DNA of 64,000 bases from the NCBI RefSeq assembly GCF_020181615.1, contig NZ_CP084029.1, positions 3,516,800 to 3,580,799 of the forward strand, in the 5' to 3' direction. This document shows positions 35,266-44,798 of this stretch, one piece after another; the stretch's first letter is position 1; each line of letters starts with the position of its first letter. The DNA is from [Mycobacterium] crassicus (GTDB taxonomy: Bacteria > Actinomycetota > Actinomycetes > Mycobacteriales > Mycobacteriaceae). A program made the position numbers and the translations under genes. The notes beneath the pieces are model-generated. The model did no database searches. It had not been told where the DNA came from and saw only the letters and a list, made by a program, of their open reading frames with translations.

Positions 35266-37011
35266 TCAGTTAAGCGGAACCGGCTCCAGAATCTCGGTTC
35301 GCGCCTCTGGGGCGCTCGCCCGCAACGCATCCGCCGACTCATCGTCGGGCTGCTCCTGCGACAAGATCTCGGCCTCCACCCGGGCGGCGTAGTTGGCCAC
35401 CTCCCAGTCCACGGCGGCGTCATCCCAACCCAGCACCGGCGCCATCACCTCGGCGACTTCGCGGGCACAGTTCACCCCGCGGTGGGCGTACTCGATGGAG
35501 ATCCTGGTCCGGCGGGCCAGCACGTCCTCCAGGTGCAGAGCACCCTCGGCGACGGCCGCGTAGGCGACTTCCACCTTCAAGTAGGTGGGCGCCTCGGCGA
35601 TCGGGTCCAGCAGCTCTGGCCGGCCGTCGGCCACCGCCAGCACCTTGTGGATCAGCTCGCCGTAGCGATCCAGCAGGTGACGCACCCGATAGGGGTGCAG
35701 GCCTTGGCGGGCACCGACGTGCTCGGCCTGATTGACCAGCGCAAAATAGCCGTCAGCGCCCAGCAGCGGCACCTTCTCGGTGATCGACGGCGCCACCCGC
35801 GTCGGGATGAATTCGGCGGCGGCGTCGATCGCGTCGGCACCCATCACCCGGTAGGTGGTGTATTTGCCGCCGGCGATCGCCACCAGGCCCGGCGCCGGCA
35901 CCGCCACCGCGTGCTCGCGGGACAGCTTGGAGGTGTCGTCGTTCTCCCCCGCCAGCAGCGGCCGCAATCCCGCGTACACACCCTCGATGTCGGCGTGGGA
36001 CAGCGGATTGGCCAGCGCGGAGTTGACGTGGGTCAGGATGTAGTCGATATCGGCCTTGGTCGCCGCCGGGTGCGCCAGATCCAGGTTCCAGTCGGTGTCG
36101 GTGGTGCCGATGATCCAGTGGGTGCCCCACGGGATGACGAACAGCACCGACTTCTCGGTGCGCAGGATGATCGCCGCCTCCGAGACGATGCGGTCCCGCG
36201 GCACCACGATGTGCACGCCCTTGGAGGCCCGCACGTGGAAGCGGCCACGCTGGCGCGACAGCGCCTGGATCTCGTCGGTCCACACGCCGGTGGCGTTGAC
36301 CACGACGTGCCCGTGCACCTCGGCGACCCGGCCGTCCTCGGAGTCACGGATCCGGACCCCGGTCACCCGGTCGCCTTCGCGCAGCAGCGCGACCACCTGG
36401 GTGGAGGTCCTGATGACCGCGCCGTAGTGCGCAGCGGTGCGGGCCACGGTCAGGGTGTGCCGGGCGTCGTCGACGACCGTGTCGTAGTAGCGGATCCCGC
36501 CGATCAGCGCGCTGCGCTTCAACCCGGGCGCCAGCCGCAACGCCCCGGCTCGGGTCAGATGATGTTGCGGAGGCACCGATTTGGCGCCGCCCAACTGGTC
36601 GTAGAGGAAGATGCCGGCCGCCACGTAGGGGCGCTCCCAGTACCGGCGGGTCAGCGGGTACAGAAATGGCAGGGGCTTGACCAGGTGCGGGGCCAGTGTG
36701 GTCAGCGACAGCTCGCGTTCGTGCAGCGCCTCACGCACCAACCCGAACTCCAGTTGCTCGAGGTAGCGCAGGCCGCCGTGGAACATCTTCGAGCTGCGGC
36801 TCGACGTGCCGGCGGCGAAGTCGCGGGCCTCCACCAGGGCCACCTTGAGGCCGCGGGTGGCGGCGTCCAGAGCGCAACCCGCGCCCACCACGCCGCCGCC
36901 GATCACCACCACGTCGAACTGTTCCGCGCCCAGCCGCTGCCAGGCCTGTGCTCGTTGATCCGGGCTCAGCGTCGCGCCGTCCCAGGTGTCGTCGATCTCG
37001 GGGCTGACCAC
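35266..37011 (-). CDS. glpD: Glycerol-3-phosphate dehydrogenase GlpD (GlpD2-like)
   Basis: 581 residues, FAD-dependent. FAD-binding GGGVVGAGCALDAATRG at the N-terminus, SSRSSKMFHGGLRYLEQLEFG, and the substrate-binding GTTDTDWNLDL and AGGKYTTYRVM motifs. It oxidises glycerol-3-phosphate to dihydroxyacetone phosphate and feeds electrons to menaquinone at the membrane. GTG 37011 was chosen because TAGCCT lies seven bases upstream (leaderless) and the length then fits Rv3302c. A longer frame to 37074 would translate a palindromic repeat. Confidence 0.93.
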   Translation of the reverse strand: MVSPEIDDTWDGATLSPDQRAQAWQRLGAEQFDVVVIGGGVVGAGCALDAATRGLKVALVEARDFAAGTSSRSSKMFHGGLRYLEQLEFGLVREALHERELSLTTLAPHLVKPLPFLYPLTRRYWERPYVAAGIFLYDQLGGAKSVPPQHHLTRAGALRLAPGLKRSALIGGIRYYDTVVDDARHTLTVARTAAHYGAVIRTSTQVVALLREGDRVTGVRIRDSEDGRVAEVHGHVVVNATGVWTDEIQALSRQRGRFHVRASKGVHIVVPRDRIVSEAAIILRTEKSVLFVIPWGTHWIIGTTDTDWNLDLAHPAATKADIDYILTHVNSALANPLSHADIEGVYAGLRPLLAGENDDTSKLSREHAVAVPAPGLVAIAGGKYTTYRVMGADAIDAAAEFIPTRVAPSITEKVPLLGADGYFALVNQAEHVGARQGLHPYRVRHLLDRYGELIHKVLAVADGRPELLDPIAEAPTYLKVEVAYAAVAEGALHLEDVLARRTRISIEYAHRGVNCAREVAEVMAPVLGWDDAAVDWEVANYAARVEAEILSQEQPDDESADALRASAPEARTEILEPVPLN

Positions 37012-37055
37012 GTCTGCCAGGCTACGTGGTCGACTCGTCGGTTCTTCGGACGCCG

Positions 37056-37081
37056 AGCGTGAAGTTGGCTTCACGGCGCGA
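37056..37081. repeat. Palindromic GAGCGTGAAG repeat, copy near glpD
   Basis: CGCCGAGCGTGAAGTTGGCT followed by TCACGGCG: a 7-bp stem (CGTGAAG/CTTCACG) with the same GCCGAGCGTGAAGTTG word as the hairpin at 58154. Both are probably members of one dispersed intergenic palindrome family. Confidence 0.5.
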
Positions 37082-37098
37082 GGAGCTTGTCACACGGG

Positions 37099-38274
37099 TC
37101 ACGGATCGGGTTGACGCTGAATGAAGTCGGCCATGCCAGGAACCGTGAAGGCTACGACACCGTGTTCGGGAGCGAATATGAGCCCCTTGGCAATCAGGTT
37201 TGCACGTACCGGCCCGAAACTGTTGACACTTCGTCCGAGCCGCGCAGCAACGTCTCCAGATGCGCTGCCGGTGTCACCGTCGTCAGCCATCGCCCGCAAA
37301 TAGCGCTGCTCAGCTCGAGTTGCGCGGTCCCAGCGCGCACGGAAGAACCCACTGTCGAGAGCGGCTCGTCCCCGCGCCGCGCCTACGCGGGCATCGGACA
37401 AGGTGAGTTCCGGTCCGATCGCCTCGTTCCAGGTCTCCTGCCCGAACTGCTGAAGGAAGTACGGGTAACCAGACGTTTCTTGCACGATCAAGGTGACGGC
37501 GTCGTCATCCCACCGCGCACTCTCAAGCTCCGCAGGCTTGACAAGGGCCTTTCGCGCCAGAGTCTGGTCGAGCTGTTCGATGCGTTCGAAAACGAACAGC
37601 CGCTCCGCATACGACTTGGCCTCGGCCAGGACCCGCGGCAGGCTCGGCAGCCCGGCGAGCGCGAAAGTACAGGCCCAGCCACGTTGCCCGGCGATGTGCG
37701 CAACGGAGCAGACGGCGGCAAGTTCTTCGGGCGTGAGATCCTGCGCCTCGTCAATGAGTATTGCCAGCCCGACGCCTTCTTCCTCCGCCGCCTCAGACAG
37801 GTCCAGGGCCAGCTTATGCAGATCGGTCTCGAACATGCCGGTGTCAGCGCCACCACCTCCCGCGGATTCAGTGAGGTCGAGACCGAATGTCCAGGTGCCG
37901 CCGGTGTCGTAGGACGCTTTGAAACTCAGGGCCGTCTTGAGGCCTTTCAGCAGCCGCTTACCTGCCGATGGACGCGCCAGGTCCGCCAGCGGGGCGTGGA
38001 GCGCCTCCCCGAGCGCCTCTCGCAGCGACTTCCCGGTTCCGGCTTCAACCTGGGCGACGATCCAGTTCCGATCGCGAGCAATGCTGAAGAATCGAGTCAA
38101 CAGAACCGTCTTACCCACGCCGCGAAGGCCGTACAGCACTAACGGTTGCGCGGTCCGGCCGGCTTCAATGCGATCGAGGGCAATCCGCCAGCGGTCCAAC
38201 TGGCTGTCGCGACCGACCAGCGCCGCCGGTAACCGACCCGCACCAGGCGCATACGGATTCAGTACCGGGTCCAT
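37099..38274 (-). CDS. AAA ATPase (AAA_16/ORC-like), unknown function
   Basis: 391 residues. LVGRDSQLDRWRIAL, Walker A GLRGVGKT near residue 50, Walker B LAILIDEAQD, and sensor-like TFALAGLPSLP. A C-terminal winged-helix-like region with GDVAARLGRSVNSFGPVRA follows. No membrane segment. Related single ATPases occur scattered in actinobacteria, often near mobile regions; the role is unknown. ATG 38274 with a GGGAGG ribosome site and a perfect TATACT -10. The upstream operator (38306-38354) points to tight control. Not at this place in M. tuberculosis. Confidence 0.8.
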   Translation of the reverse strand: MDPVLNPYAPGAGRLPAALVGRDSQLDRWRIALDRIEAGRTAQPLVLYGLRGVGKTVLLTRFFSIARDRNWIVAQVEAGTGKSLREALGEALHAPLADLARPSAGKRLLKGLKTALSFKASYDTGGTWTFGLDLTESAGGGGADTGMFETDLHKLALDLSEAAEEEGVGLAILIDEAQDLTPEELAAVCSVAHIAGQRGWACTFALAGLPSLPRVLAEAKSYAERLFVFERIEQLDQTLARKALVKPAELESARWDDDAVTLIVQETSGYPYFLQQFGQETWNEAIGPELTLSDARVGAARGRAALDSGFFRARWDRATRAEQRYLRAMADDGDTGSASGDVAARLGRSVNSFGPVRANLIAKGLIFAPEHGVVAFTVPGMADFIQRQPDP

Positions 38275-38305
38275 CGCGCCTCGTCCTCCCGACGTTTCTA
38301 GCCAA

Positions 38306-38354
38306 GTATAGCGATGAATAGCATTTCGCTATACGGACACATATATCGCTATAG
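38306..38354 (-). promoter_or_regulatory. Operator with three TCGCTATA half-sites over the ATPase promoter
   Basis: GTATAGCGA (38306-38314), TCGCTATAC (38326-38334) and TCGCTATAG (38346-38354). The first faces the other two, and all three are spaced exactly 20 bp apart, two helical turns. The minus-strand -10 TATACT (38310-38305) lies in the first half-site, so a bound regulator would cover the promoter. Confidence 0.7.
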
Positions 38355-38432
38355 ATCGTGCATTTCCGAACCCCGCTCGTCCTGCGGTTCCCCGGGCCAC
38401 CAGCTCCCGGTCGGCAGGGGCCGCGCCCATCC

Positions 38433-38492
38433 GCCGAGCGTGTGCTCAGTGCGAGATCCGCCGACAGATCTCGCACCGAGTACACGTTCGGC
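38433..38492. terminator. Long hairpin after lpdA
   Basis: About 25-bp stem starting GCCGAGCGTG with three mismatches, all G-U compatible in RNA on one strand, and a loop around CCGCCGAC. It lies 14 bp after the lpdA stop and shares the GCCGAGCGTG word with the palindromes at 37056 and 58154. Confidence 0.55.
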
Positions 38493-38506
38493 GCAGGGTC
38501 GGGGCG

Positions 38507-39931
38507 TCAGTCCAGATCGTCGTGTGTCATCAGCCGGCGGGCGGCCTCGGTGAGCGAGCCCGACAGCGACGGGTACACCGCCAGCGTCTGCGCCAGGTCG
38601 GCGACGGTGATCCGGTTCTGCACCGCCAGCGCGATCGGCAGGATCAATTCCGAGGCGATCGGCGCAACCACCACGCCGCCGATCACCGTTCCGGTGGCCG
38701 GCCGGCAGAACAGCTTGAGGAAACCGTGGCGCATCCGCGACATCTTGGCCCGGGCGTTGGTCTGCAGCGGCAGCATCACGGTGCGGGCCGGCACCGTGCC
38801 ATCGTCGATCTGGGACTGCGGCACCCCGACCGCGGCGATCTCGGGCCGGGTGAACACCGCCGCGGCCACCGTGCGCAGCCGGATCGGCTGTACCGCCTCG
38901 CCCAATGCGTGATACATCGCGATCCGGCCCTGCATGGCCGCCACCGAGGCGAGCGGCAGCAGTCCGGTGCAGTCGCCGGCGGCGTAGATCCCGGCCACCG
39001 AGGTCCGCGACACCCGGTCCACCGGCAGATAGCCCCCGGGCCCGAGTTCGATCCCGACCCGGTCCAGGCCCAGCCCCTCGGTGTTGGGCACCGACCCGAC
39101 CGTCATCAGGGCGTGACTGCCGGCCACGGTGCGCCCGTCGGTCATCGTGACCAGCACCCCGTCTCCGTCGCGAGCCACCGAGGCGGCCCGGGCGTTCTTG
39201 ACCAGCGTCACGCCGCGTTCGGCGAAGGAGCGCTCCAGGACCCGGGCGGCGTCGGGATCCTCATGCGGCAGCACCCGGTCGCGGCTGGCCACCACGGTGA
39301 CGTGGACGCCGAGTTCGGTGTAGGCGTTGGCGAATTCCGCGCCGGTCACCCCGGAGCCGACGATCACCAGGTGTTCGGGCAGGGCGCTGAGGTCATAGAG
39401 CTGACGCCAGTTCAAGATGCGCTCGCCGTCCGGCTCGGCGCCGGGCACCACCCGCGGGCTGGCGCCGGTCGCGATCAGCACCACGTCGGCCTCGATCACC
39501 CGCCGGCTCCCGTCGTGTTCGGTCACCTCGACCCGGTGATGAGCCAGGCCGTGATGTTTGTCGGTCAGCTGCGCCCGACCCGCGATCACCTCGACGCCGG
39601 CCGCGACGAGCTGGGCCTTGATGTCGTCGGACTGCGCCGCTGCCAGCGTCTTGACCCGGTCCTGGATCTTCTCCAGCTCGATCTCGGCATCGGTGAAATG
39701 GATGTCGAAGCCCAGGTGGGGGGCCCGGCGCAGTTCGGTGCGGACCCCGGATGAGGCGATGAAGGTCTTGGACGGCACGCAGTCCCACAGCACGCAGGCA
39801 CCACCGATGCCGTCGGAGTCGACCACGGTCACCGTGGCGGCCTCCGAGCCGCGGGCCGCCGCCACCAATGCCGCCTCGTATCCGGCCGGGCCGCCGCCAA
39901 GGATCACAATGCGCGTGGAGGGAGAAGTCAC
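38507..39931 (-). CDS. lpdA: NAD(P)H quinone reductase / flavoprotein disulfide reductase LpdA
   Basis: 474 residues of the pyridine nucleotide-disulfide oxidoreductase fold: FAD site ILGGGPAGYEAALVAA, CVLWDCVPSK at the redox-cysteine position, NAD site VIVGSGVTGAEFA, and IYAAGDCTGLLPLA. The C-terminal interface has AVYPSLSGSL where true lipoamide dehydrogenases have HPTLSE, so the catalytic His-Glu pair is missing. This fits Rv3303c, described as an NAD(P)H quinone reductase. GTG 39931 lies seven bases after TAGGTT. It is divergent from the Rv3304-like gene, with starts only 42 bp apart. Confidence 0.9.
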   Translation of the reverse strand: MTSPSTRIVILGGGPAGYEAALVAAARGSEAATVTVVDSDGIGGACVLWDCVPSKTFIASSGVRTELRRAPHLGFDIHFTDAEIELEKIQDRVKTLAAAQSDDIKAQLVAAGVEVIAGRAQLTDKHHGLAHHRVEVTEHDGSRRVIEADVVLIATGASPRVVPGAEPDGERILNWRQLYDLSALPEHLVIVGSGVTGAEFANAYTELGVHVTVVASRDRVLPHEDPDAARVLERSFAERGVTLVKNARAASVARDGDGVLVTMTDGRTVAGSHALMTVGSVPNTEGLGLDRVGIELGPGGYLPVDRVSRTSVAGIYAAGDCTGLLPLASVAAMQGRIAMYHALGEAVQPIRLRTVAAAVFTRPEIAAVGVPQSQIDDGTVPARTVMLPLQTNARAKMSRMRHGFLKLFCRPATGTVIGGVVVAPIASELILPIALAVQNRITVADLAQTLAVYPSLSGSLTEAARRLMTHDDLD

Positions 39932-39973
39932 AGCTACTAACCTATCGGCGACGCGACGTTTAAGCTTTCTGCC

Positions 39974-40465
39974 GTGCCGCTCTACGCCGCCTACGGGTCA
40001 AACATGCATCCCGAGCAGATGCTCCAGCGCGCACCACATTCGCCGATGACCGGGACCGGCTGGGTGCGCGGCTGGCGACTGACGTTCGCCGGCGAGGACA
40101 TCGGGTGGGAAGGCGCCCTGGCCACCGTGGTCGAGGACCCGGAGTCCAGCGTCTTCGTCGTCCTCTACGACGTGACGTCTGAGGACGAGAAGAACATGGA
40201 CAGCTGGGAAGGCTCGGACTTCGGCATCCACAAGAAGATCCGCTGCCGAGTCGACCGGGTGGACGGCATCACTTCGGATCTCACCGACGCCGCACCGACG
40301 CCGGTGCTGGCCTGGCTGTACGTGGTGGACGCCTGGGAGCGCGGCCTGCCGTCAGCACGCTATCTGGGGGTGGTCGCCGAAGCGGCCCAGATCGCCGGTG
40401 CACCAGACGAATACGTACGCAACCTACGCACCCGCCCGGCCCGCAACATCGGGCCCGGCAGTTAG
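39974..40465 (+). CDS. Gamma-glutamylcyclotransferase-like protein (Rv3304-like)
   Basis: 163 residues of the GGCT/AIG2 fold; the signature YAAYGSNMHPEQM is at the N-terminus and DSWEGSDFGIHKK follows. Such proteins cleave gamma-glutamyl amines, but the substrate here is unknown. GTG 39974 is seven bases after TAAGCT (39961-39966), a leaderless start back to back with that of lpdA. Confidence 0.85.
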   Translation: MPLYAAYGSNMHPEQMLQRAPHSPMTGTGWVRGWRLTFAGEDIGWEGALATVVEDPESSVFVVLYDVTSEDEKNMDSWEGSDFGIHKKIRCRVDRVDGITSDLTDAAPTPVLAWLYVVDAWERGLPSARYLGVVAEAAQIAGAPDEYVRNLRTRPARNIGPGS

Positions 40466-40517
40466 CAAGCCTCGACGGAGGAGAGGCGAAGCTGGACCGC
40501 CGAATCAAACCCGGAAG

Positions 40518-41708
40518 CTAGCTCGCGCTCGCCTGCGCCCCGGCCTGATCGACTATGCCGGCCATCACCTGCACCCCGATCGCGAGCGCCCGCTCATCGA
40601 GATCGAACGTCGGCTGATGCAGGTCCAGTTGCGGCCCGGCGCCCGGCCACACCCCGAGGCGGCCCATCGCGCCGGGTACCTGCTCGAGGTACCAGGAGAA
40701 GTCTTCACCGCCGCCGGACTGCCGGGTGTCGGCCAGCACCCCGGGGCCGATGGCCTCGATCGCGTGGGTGAGCATCCGCGTCGACACCTCTTCGTTGACC
40801 ACTGGCGGAACCCCGCGGTAGTAGTACAGCGTGTGGTCGATGTTCAGCGGCGCCAGCAGCGACGCCACCGCGTCCTCGACGATGCCCTGCATCGCCACCC
40901 AGGTGTCGCGGCTGGCGGTGCGCACTGTTCCGGCCAGCCGGCCGGCCTGCGGAATCGCGTTGGCGGCCGCGCCCGCACTGACCGCGCCCCACACCATCAC
41001 GGTGCTGTTGCGCGGGTCGATGCGCCGCGACAGCACCCCCGGCAGCCCGGTGATCAGGGTTCCCAGCCCGTAGACCAGGTCGGAGGTCAGGTGCGGTCGT
41101 GAGGTGTGCCCGCCGGGGCCGTTGACGCTGATCTCGATGGTGTCGGCCGCTGACGTGATCGGTCCCGCGATGGTGGCCACCCGGCCGACTTCCAGGCGCG
41201 GATCGCAATGCAGCGCGAAGATCCGGCTGACCCCGGTCAACACCCCGGCCGCGATCGCGTCGATCGCTCCGCCCGGCATCAGTTCCTCGGCCGCCTGGAA
41301 AACCAGCCGCACCCCGACCGGCAGCTCCGGCGCCGAAGCCAGCGCCAGCCCGGCCCCCAACAGGATCGCGGTGTGGGCGTCATGGCCGCAGGCGTGCGTC
41401 ACCCCGGGCACCATCGAGGCGTACGGCGCCCCCGTCTGCTCGGCCATCGGCAGCGCGTCGATGTCGGCCCGCAACGCGATCCGGGGTACGCCCTCCGGGC
41501 CGAAATCGCAGGTCAGCCCGGTGCCCGACGGGAGGACCTTGGGGTTGAGGCCGGCTCCGGCCAGGCGTTCGGCGATGAACTGGGTGGTGGCGAACTCCTG
41601 GCGGCTCAGCTCCGGGTGGCGGTGCAGGTGCCGTCGCCAGACCACCAGCTCGTCGGCATTGGCGGCCAGCCATGCCTGAGCGGCATGGGACGCGGCAGCT
41701 GCAGGCAT
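40518..41708 (-). CDS. amiA1: M20-family amidohydrolase (AmiA1-like)
   Basis: 396 residues of the M20D peptidase/aminoacylase family: [16 protein letters not shown], metal ligands in [23 protein letters not shown], and the dimerisation domain with [14 protein letters not shown], ending [12 protein letters not shown]. It probably hydrolyses N-acyl amino acids or related amides. ATG 41708 is six bases after GATACT, a leaderless start. In M. tuberculosis two such genes (Rv3305c, Rv3306c) lie here; only the AmiA1-type one is present. Confidence 0.88.
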   Translation of the reverse strand: MPAAAASHAAQAWLAANADELVVWRRHLHRHPELSRQEFATTQFIAERLAGAGLNPKVLPSGTGLTCDFGPEGVPRIALRADIDALPMAEQTGAPYASMVPGVTHACGHDAHTAILLGAGLALASAPELPVGVRLVFQAAEELMPGGAIDAIAAGVLTGVSRIFALHCDPRLEVGRVATIAGPITSAADTIEISVNGPGGHTSRPHLTSDLVYGLGTLITGLPGVLSRRIDPRNSTVMVWGAVSAGAAANAIPQAGRLAGTVRTASRDTWVAMQGIVEDAVASLLAPLNIDHTLYYYRGVPPVVNEEVSTRMLTHAIEAIGPGVLADTRQSGGGEDFSWYLEQVPGAMGRLGVWPGAGPQLDLHQPTFDLDERALAIGVQVMAGIVDQAGAQASAS

Positions 41709-41714
41709 TAACGC

Positions 41715-41743
41715 AGTATCGCACCGCAGCGCACGGCTAAGCT
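41715..41743. promoter_or_regulatory. Back-to-back leaderless promoters of amiA1 and deoD
   Basis: GATACT for amiA1 on the minus strand (41720-41715) and TAAGCT for deoD on the plus strand (41738-41743). The two start codons are 43 bp apart, so both genes share one tiny control region. Confidence 0.5.
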
Positions 41744-41751
41744 CAGGGGCT

Positions 41752-42540
41752 GTGACGGTTCCGCTCGCAACCCAGGCGGCGGGGGTCGTGGCCCGGCGCA
41801 CCGGCGTCGACAGCCACGACGTGGCGATCGTGCTCGGTTCCGGGTGGGCGCCCGCGGTGGCGGCCCTGGGCAGTCCCACCGCGAGCCTGCCGATGGCCGA
41901 CCTGCCCGGATTCAGTTCACCGACCGCGGCAGGACACACCGGCGAAGTCGTGTCGATGGCGATCGGCAGCCACCGGGTGCTGGTGCTGGTCGGCCGAATC
42001 CACGCCTACGAAGGCCACGAGCTGGCCGACGTGGTGCGCCCGGTGCGCATGGCCGTCGCGGCGGGGGCGAACACCGTGGTGCTGACCAACGCGGCCGGCG
42101 GTCTGCGCGACAGCTTCGAGGTCGGCCAGCCGGTGCTCATCAGCGATCATCTGAACCTGACCGGACGATCGCCGCTGCAGGGCGCGCATTTCGTCGACAT
42201 GGTCGACGCCTACACCCCGGCGCTGCGTGCCCTGGCCATGCAGGTCGACCCGACGCTGGCCGAGGGCGTCTACGCCGGAATGCCCGGCCCGCAGTACGAG
42301 ACTCCGGCGGAGATCCGGATGCTGCGCACCCTGGGCGCCGACCTGGTGGGCATGTCGACCGTGCACGAGGCGATCGCTGCCCGGGCGGCCGGCGCGCAGG
42401 TGCTGGGCCTGTCCCTGGTGACCAACCTGGCAGCCGGGATCACCGGCGAGCCGCTCAGCCACGCCGAGGTGCTGGCTGCCGGCCGGGAGTCGGCGGCCCG
42501 GATGGGTGCGCTGCTCGCCGACGTCGTGACCCGGCTGTGA
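41752..42540 (+). CDS. deoD: Purine nucleoside phosphorylase DeoD (trimeric type)
   Basis: 262 residues. IVLGSGWAP (phosphate site), [25 protein letters not shown] and [11 protein letters not shown] are all family motifs of trimeric PNP, which splits purine ribonucleosides such as inosine and guanosine with phosphate. GTG start; TAAGCT lies eight bases upstream. It overlaps pmmB by 4 bp (GTGA), so the ribose-1-phosphate released can pass to the co-made phosphomutase. Confidence 0.93.
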   Translation: MTVPLATQAAGVVARRTGVDSHDVAIVLGSGWAPAVAALGSPTASLPMADLPGFSSPTAAGHTGEVVSMAIGSHRVLVLVGRIHAYEGHELADVVRPVRMAVAAGANTVVLTNAAGGLRDSFEVGQPVLISDHLNLTGRSPLQGAHFVDMVDAYTPALRALAMQVDPTLAEGVYAGMPGPQYETPAEIRMLRTLGADLVGMSTVHEAIAARAAGAQVLGLSLVTNLAAGITGEPLSHAEVLAAGRESAARMGALLADVVTRL

Positions 42541-44156
42541 ACCCCGAGGACTGGATCGCCCACGACCCCGACCCGGTGACCGCCGCCGAACTCAGCACGT
42601 GCAGCCCCGGCGAGTTGGCGGCCCGCTTCGCGGCCCCGCTGCGATTCGGAACCGCCGGCCTGCGAGGCCCGGTGCGGGGCGGCCCGGACGCGATGAACCT
42701 CGCCGTGGTGCTGCGCGCCAGTTGGGCGGTGGCCCAGGTACTCATCGCGCACCGACGCGCCGGCTCCACGGTGGTGGTAGGCCGCGACGCGCGCCACGGC
42801 TCTGAGGATTTCGCGATGGCGACCGCCGAAGTGCTTGCCGCCACGGGCTTTTCGGTGCTGCGTTTGCCCGATCCACTGCCGACACCGGTGGTGGCGTTTG
42901 CGGTACGCGAGACCGGCGCCGCGGCCGGCATCCAGATCACCGCCTCGCACAATCCGGCCGCGGACAACGGTTACAAGGTGTACTTCGACGGCGGCGTACA
43001 GATCGTCTCGCCGATCGACGCCGACATCGAAGCGGCGATGGCCTCTGCTCCCCCGGCTGATCAGATCGCCCGACGCCCCGTCCCGCCCGGCGGAGAGGAA
43101 CTGTTGGCGCGCTACATCGGGCGGGCCGCGATGGTCCGGCGGCACCGCGGGCAGGTCCGAGTGGCACTGACCCCGCTGCACGGGGTGGGCGGAGCAACGG
43201 CGGTCGCGGCGTTGCGCGCCGCCGGTTTCCGTGATATCCACACCGTGACAAGCCAATTCGATCCGGATCCGGATTTTCCCACGGTGGCGTTCCCCAATCC
43301 GGAGGAGCCCGGTGCCGCCGATGAGCTGCTGAAGTTGGCCGCCGACACCGGCGCCGACATCGCGATCGCCCTGGATCCCGATGCCGACCGGTGCGCCGTC
43401 GGCGTTCCGGGTTCGGACGGCTGGAGGATGCTGACCGGCAACGAAACCGGCTGGCTCCTTGGCGATTATCTGCTTTCACGACTTTCACCCGGCCGGACGG
43501 CGGACGCGGTGGTGGCCAGCAGCGTGGTCTCGTCACAGATGCTGGCGGATATCGCACAACATCATGGGGCTCGCCACGTCGAGACGTTGACCGGGTTCAA
43601 GTGGCTGGCGCGCGCCGACATGCCGCCCATCGGGCAGCAGGGCACGGTCCTGGTCTACGCCTACGAGGAGGCGATCGGTTACTGCGTCGACCCGGATGCA
43701 GTCCGCGACAAGGACGGCATCAGTACCGCGGTACTCGCCTGCGATCTGGTGGCGGCGCTGCGCGACCGGGGCACTTCGGTGATCGGGGAGCTCGACGAGT
43801 TGGCCCGCCGGCACGGCGTGCACGTCACCGACGCGGTGACGCGCCGGGTGGCGGACATCGACGAAGCGGCCGAGGTGATGACACGGCTGCGCGCCGCCCC
43901 GCCGGGCATGCTGGCCGGTTTCACCGTCGCCGCAACCGATCTGCTGTACCGCCGCGGTCCGGTCACCGACGCGTTGGAGTTCACCGGCGAGCGCGACGGC
44001 ACCTCGGTGCGGGTGGTGGTGCGACCCTCGGGCACCGAGCCGAAGCTCAAGTGTTACCTCGAGGTCGCGCGGCCGCCTTCGGATGACCTTGCCGGGGATC
44101 GCGCCGAGGCACAGCGGGTGCGCCAGGCCGTCGCCGACGCGGTGCGCGCCTGGTAG
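42537..44156 (+). CDS. pmmB: Phosphohexomutase PmmB (phosphomannomutase/phosphoglucomutase family)
   Basis: 539 residues, alpha-D-phosphohexomutase fold. [13 protein letters not shown], phosphoserine loop [14 protein letters not shown], metal loop [12 protein letters not shown], sugar-recognition YEEAIGY, and phosphate-binding [14 protein letters not shown] are intact. Given the deoD neighbour, phosphopentomutase activity on ribose-1-phosphate is as likely as a mannose role. GTG 42537 overlaps the deoD stop. It is convergent with upp, with stops 1 bp apart. Confidence 0.92.
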   Translation: MNPEDWIAHDPDPVTAAELSTCSPGELAARFAAPLRFGTAGLRGPVRGGPDAMNLAVVLRASWAVAQVLIAHRRAGSTVVVGRDARHGSEDFAMATAEVLAATGFSVLRLPDPLPTPVVAFAVRETGAAAGIQITASHNPAADNGYKVYFDGGVQIVSPIDADIEAAMASAPPADQIARRPVPPGGEELLARYIGRAAMVRRHRGQVRVALTPLHGVGGATAVAALRAAGFRDIHTVTSQFDPDPDFPTVAFPNPEEPGAADELLKLAADTGADIAIALDPDADRCAVGVPGSDGWRMLTGNETGWLLGDYLLSRLSPGRTADAVVASSVVSSQMLADIAQHHGARHVETLTGFKWLARADMPPIGQQGTVLVYAYEEAIGYCVDPDAVRDKDGISTAVLACDLVAALRDRGTSVIGELDELARRHGVHVTDAVTRRVADIDEAAEVMTRLRAAPPGMLAGFTVAATDLLYRRGPVTDALEFTGERDGTSVRVVVRPSGTEPKLKCYLEVARPPSDDLAGDRAEAQRVRQAVADAVRAW

Positions 44157-44157
44157 C

Positions 44158-44781
44158 TCAGCGCGGCCCGAACTGCCGGTCGCCCGCATCCCCCAGGCCA
44201 GGCACGATGAAGGCGTCGTCGTTGAGCCGCTCGTCGACCGCCGCGGTGAACAGCCGAACCCGGGGCTCGGTTTTCTCCAGCGCCGCAACGCCATCCGGCG
44301 CGGCCACCACGCACAGCACGGTGATGTCGGTGGCGGCGCGCTCACCCAGCAGTCCCAGCGTGTGCACCAGTGAGCCGCCGGTGGCCAACATCGGGTCCAG
44401 GACCATGACCGGCCGGTCGCTCAGATCCGCCGGCAGCGACGCCAGGTACGGCACCGGAAGGTGGGTGGTCTCGTCGCGGGCCACGCCGACGAACCCGACC
44501 TGGGCTTCCGGGATCAGCGCGTGCGCGGCATCGACCATGCCCAGCCCGGCGCGCAGCACCGGCACCAGCAGCGGTGGCCTGGCCAGCCGCGCCCCGACGG
44601 TGTCGGCCAGCGGGGTGCGCACCCGGACCGGTTCGCGGACTGCGTCGCGGGTGGCCTCATAGACGAGCATCCAGGTCAGATCGCTCAGCGCCGACCGGAA
44701 CGTCGCGCTGTCGCTGCGCTCGTCGCGCAGCGTGGTCAGCCGCGCCGCGGCCAGCGGGTGGTCGACGACGCGCATTTCCAC
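44158..44781 (-). CDS. upp: Uracil phosphoribosyltransferase Upp
   Basis: 207 residues. [17 protein letters not shown] at the start, [16 protein letters not shown]-binding loop [12 protein letters not shown] and the C-terminal [13 protein letters not shown] are characteristic. It makes UMP from uracil and PRPP. GTG 44781 was preferred to ATG 44775 because TAGGGT lies exactly seven bases upstream (leaderless) and the length then equals the M. tuberculosis enzyme. Confidence 0.95.
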   Translation of the reverse strand: MEMRVVDHPLAAARLTTLRDERSDSATFRSALSDLTWMLVYEATRDAVREPVRVRTPLADTVGARLARPPLLVPVLRAGLGMVDAAHALIPEAQVGFVGVARDETTHLPVPYLASLPADLSDRPVMVLDPMLATGGSLVHTLGLLGERAATDITVLCVVAAPDGVAALEKTEPRVRLFTAAVDERLNDDAFIVPGLGDAGDRQFGPR

Positions 44782-44798
44782 GCCTGCGACCCTACGGG

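Noticed and set aside
35221..37062. 613-codon plus-strand open frame opposite glpD
   Set aside because: Shadow of glpD, with repetitive His/Gln/Arg composition.
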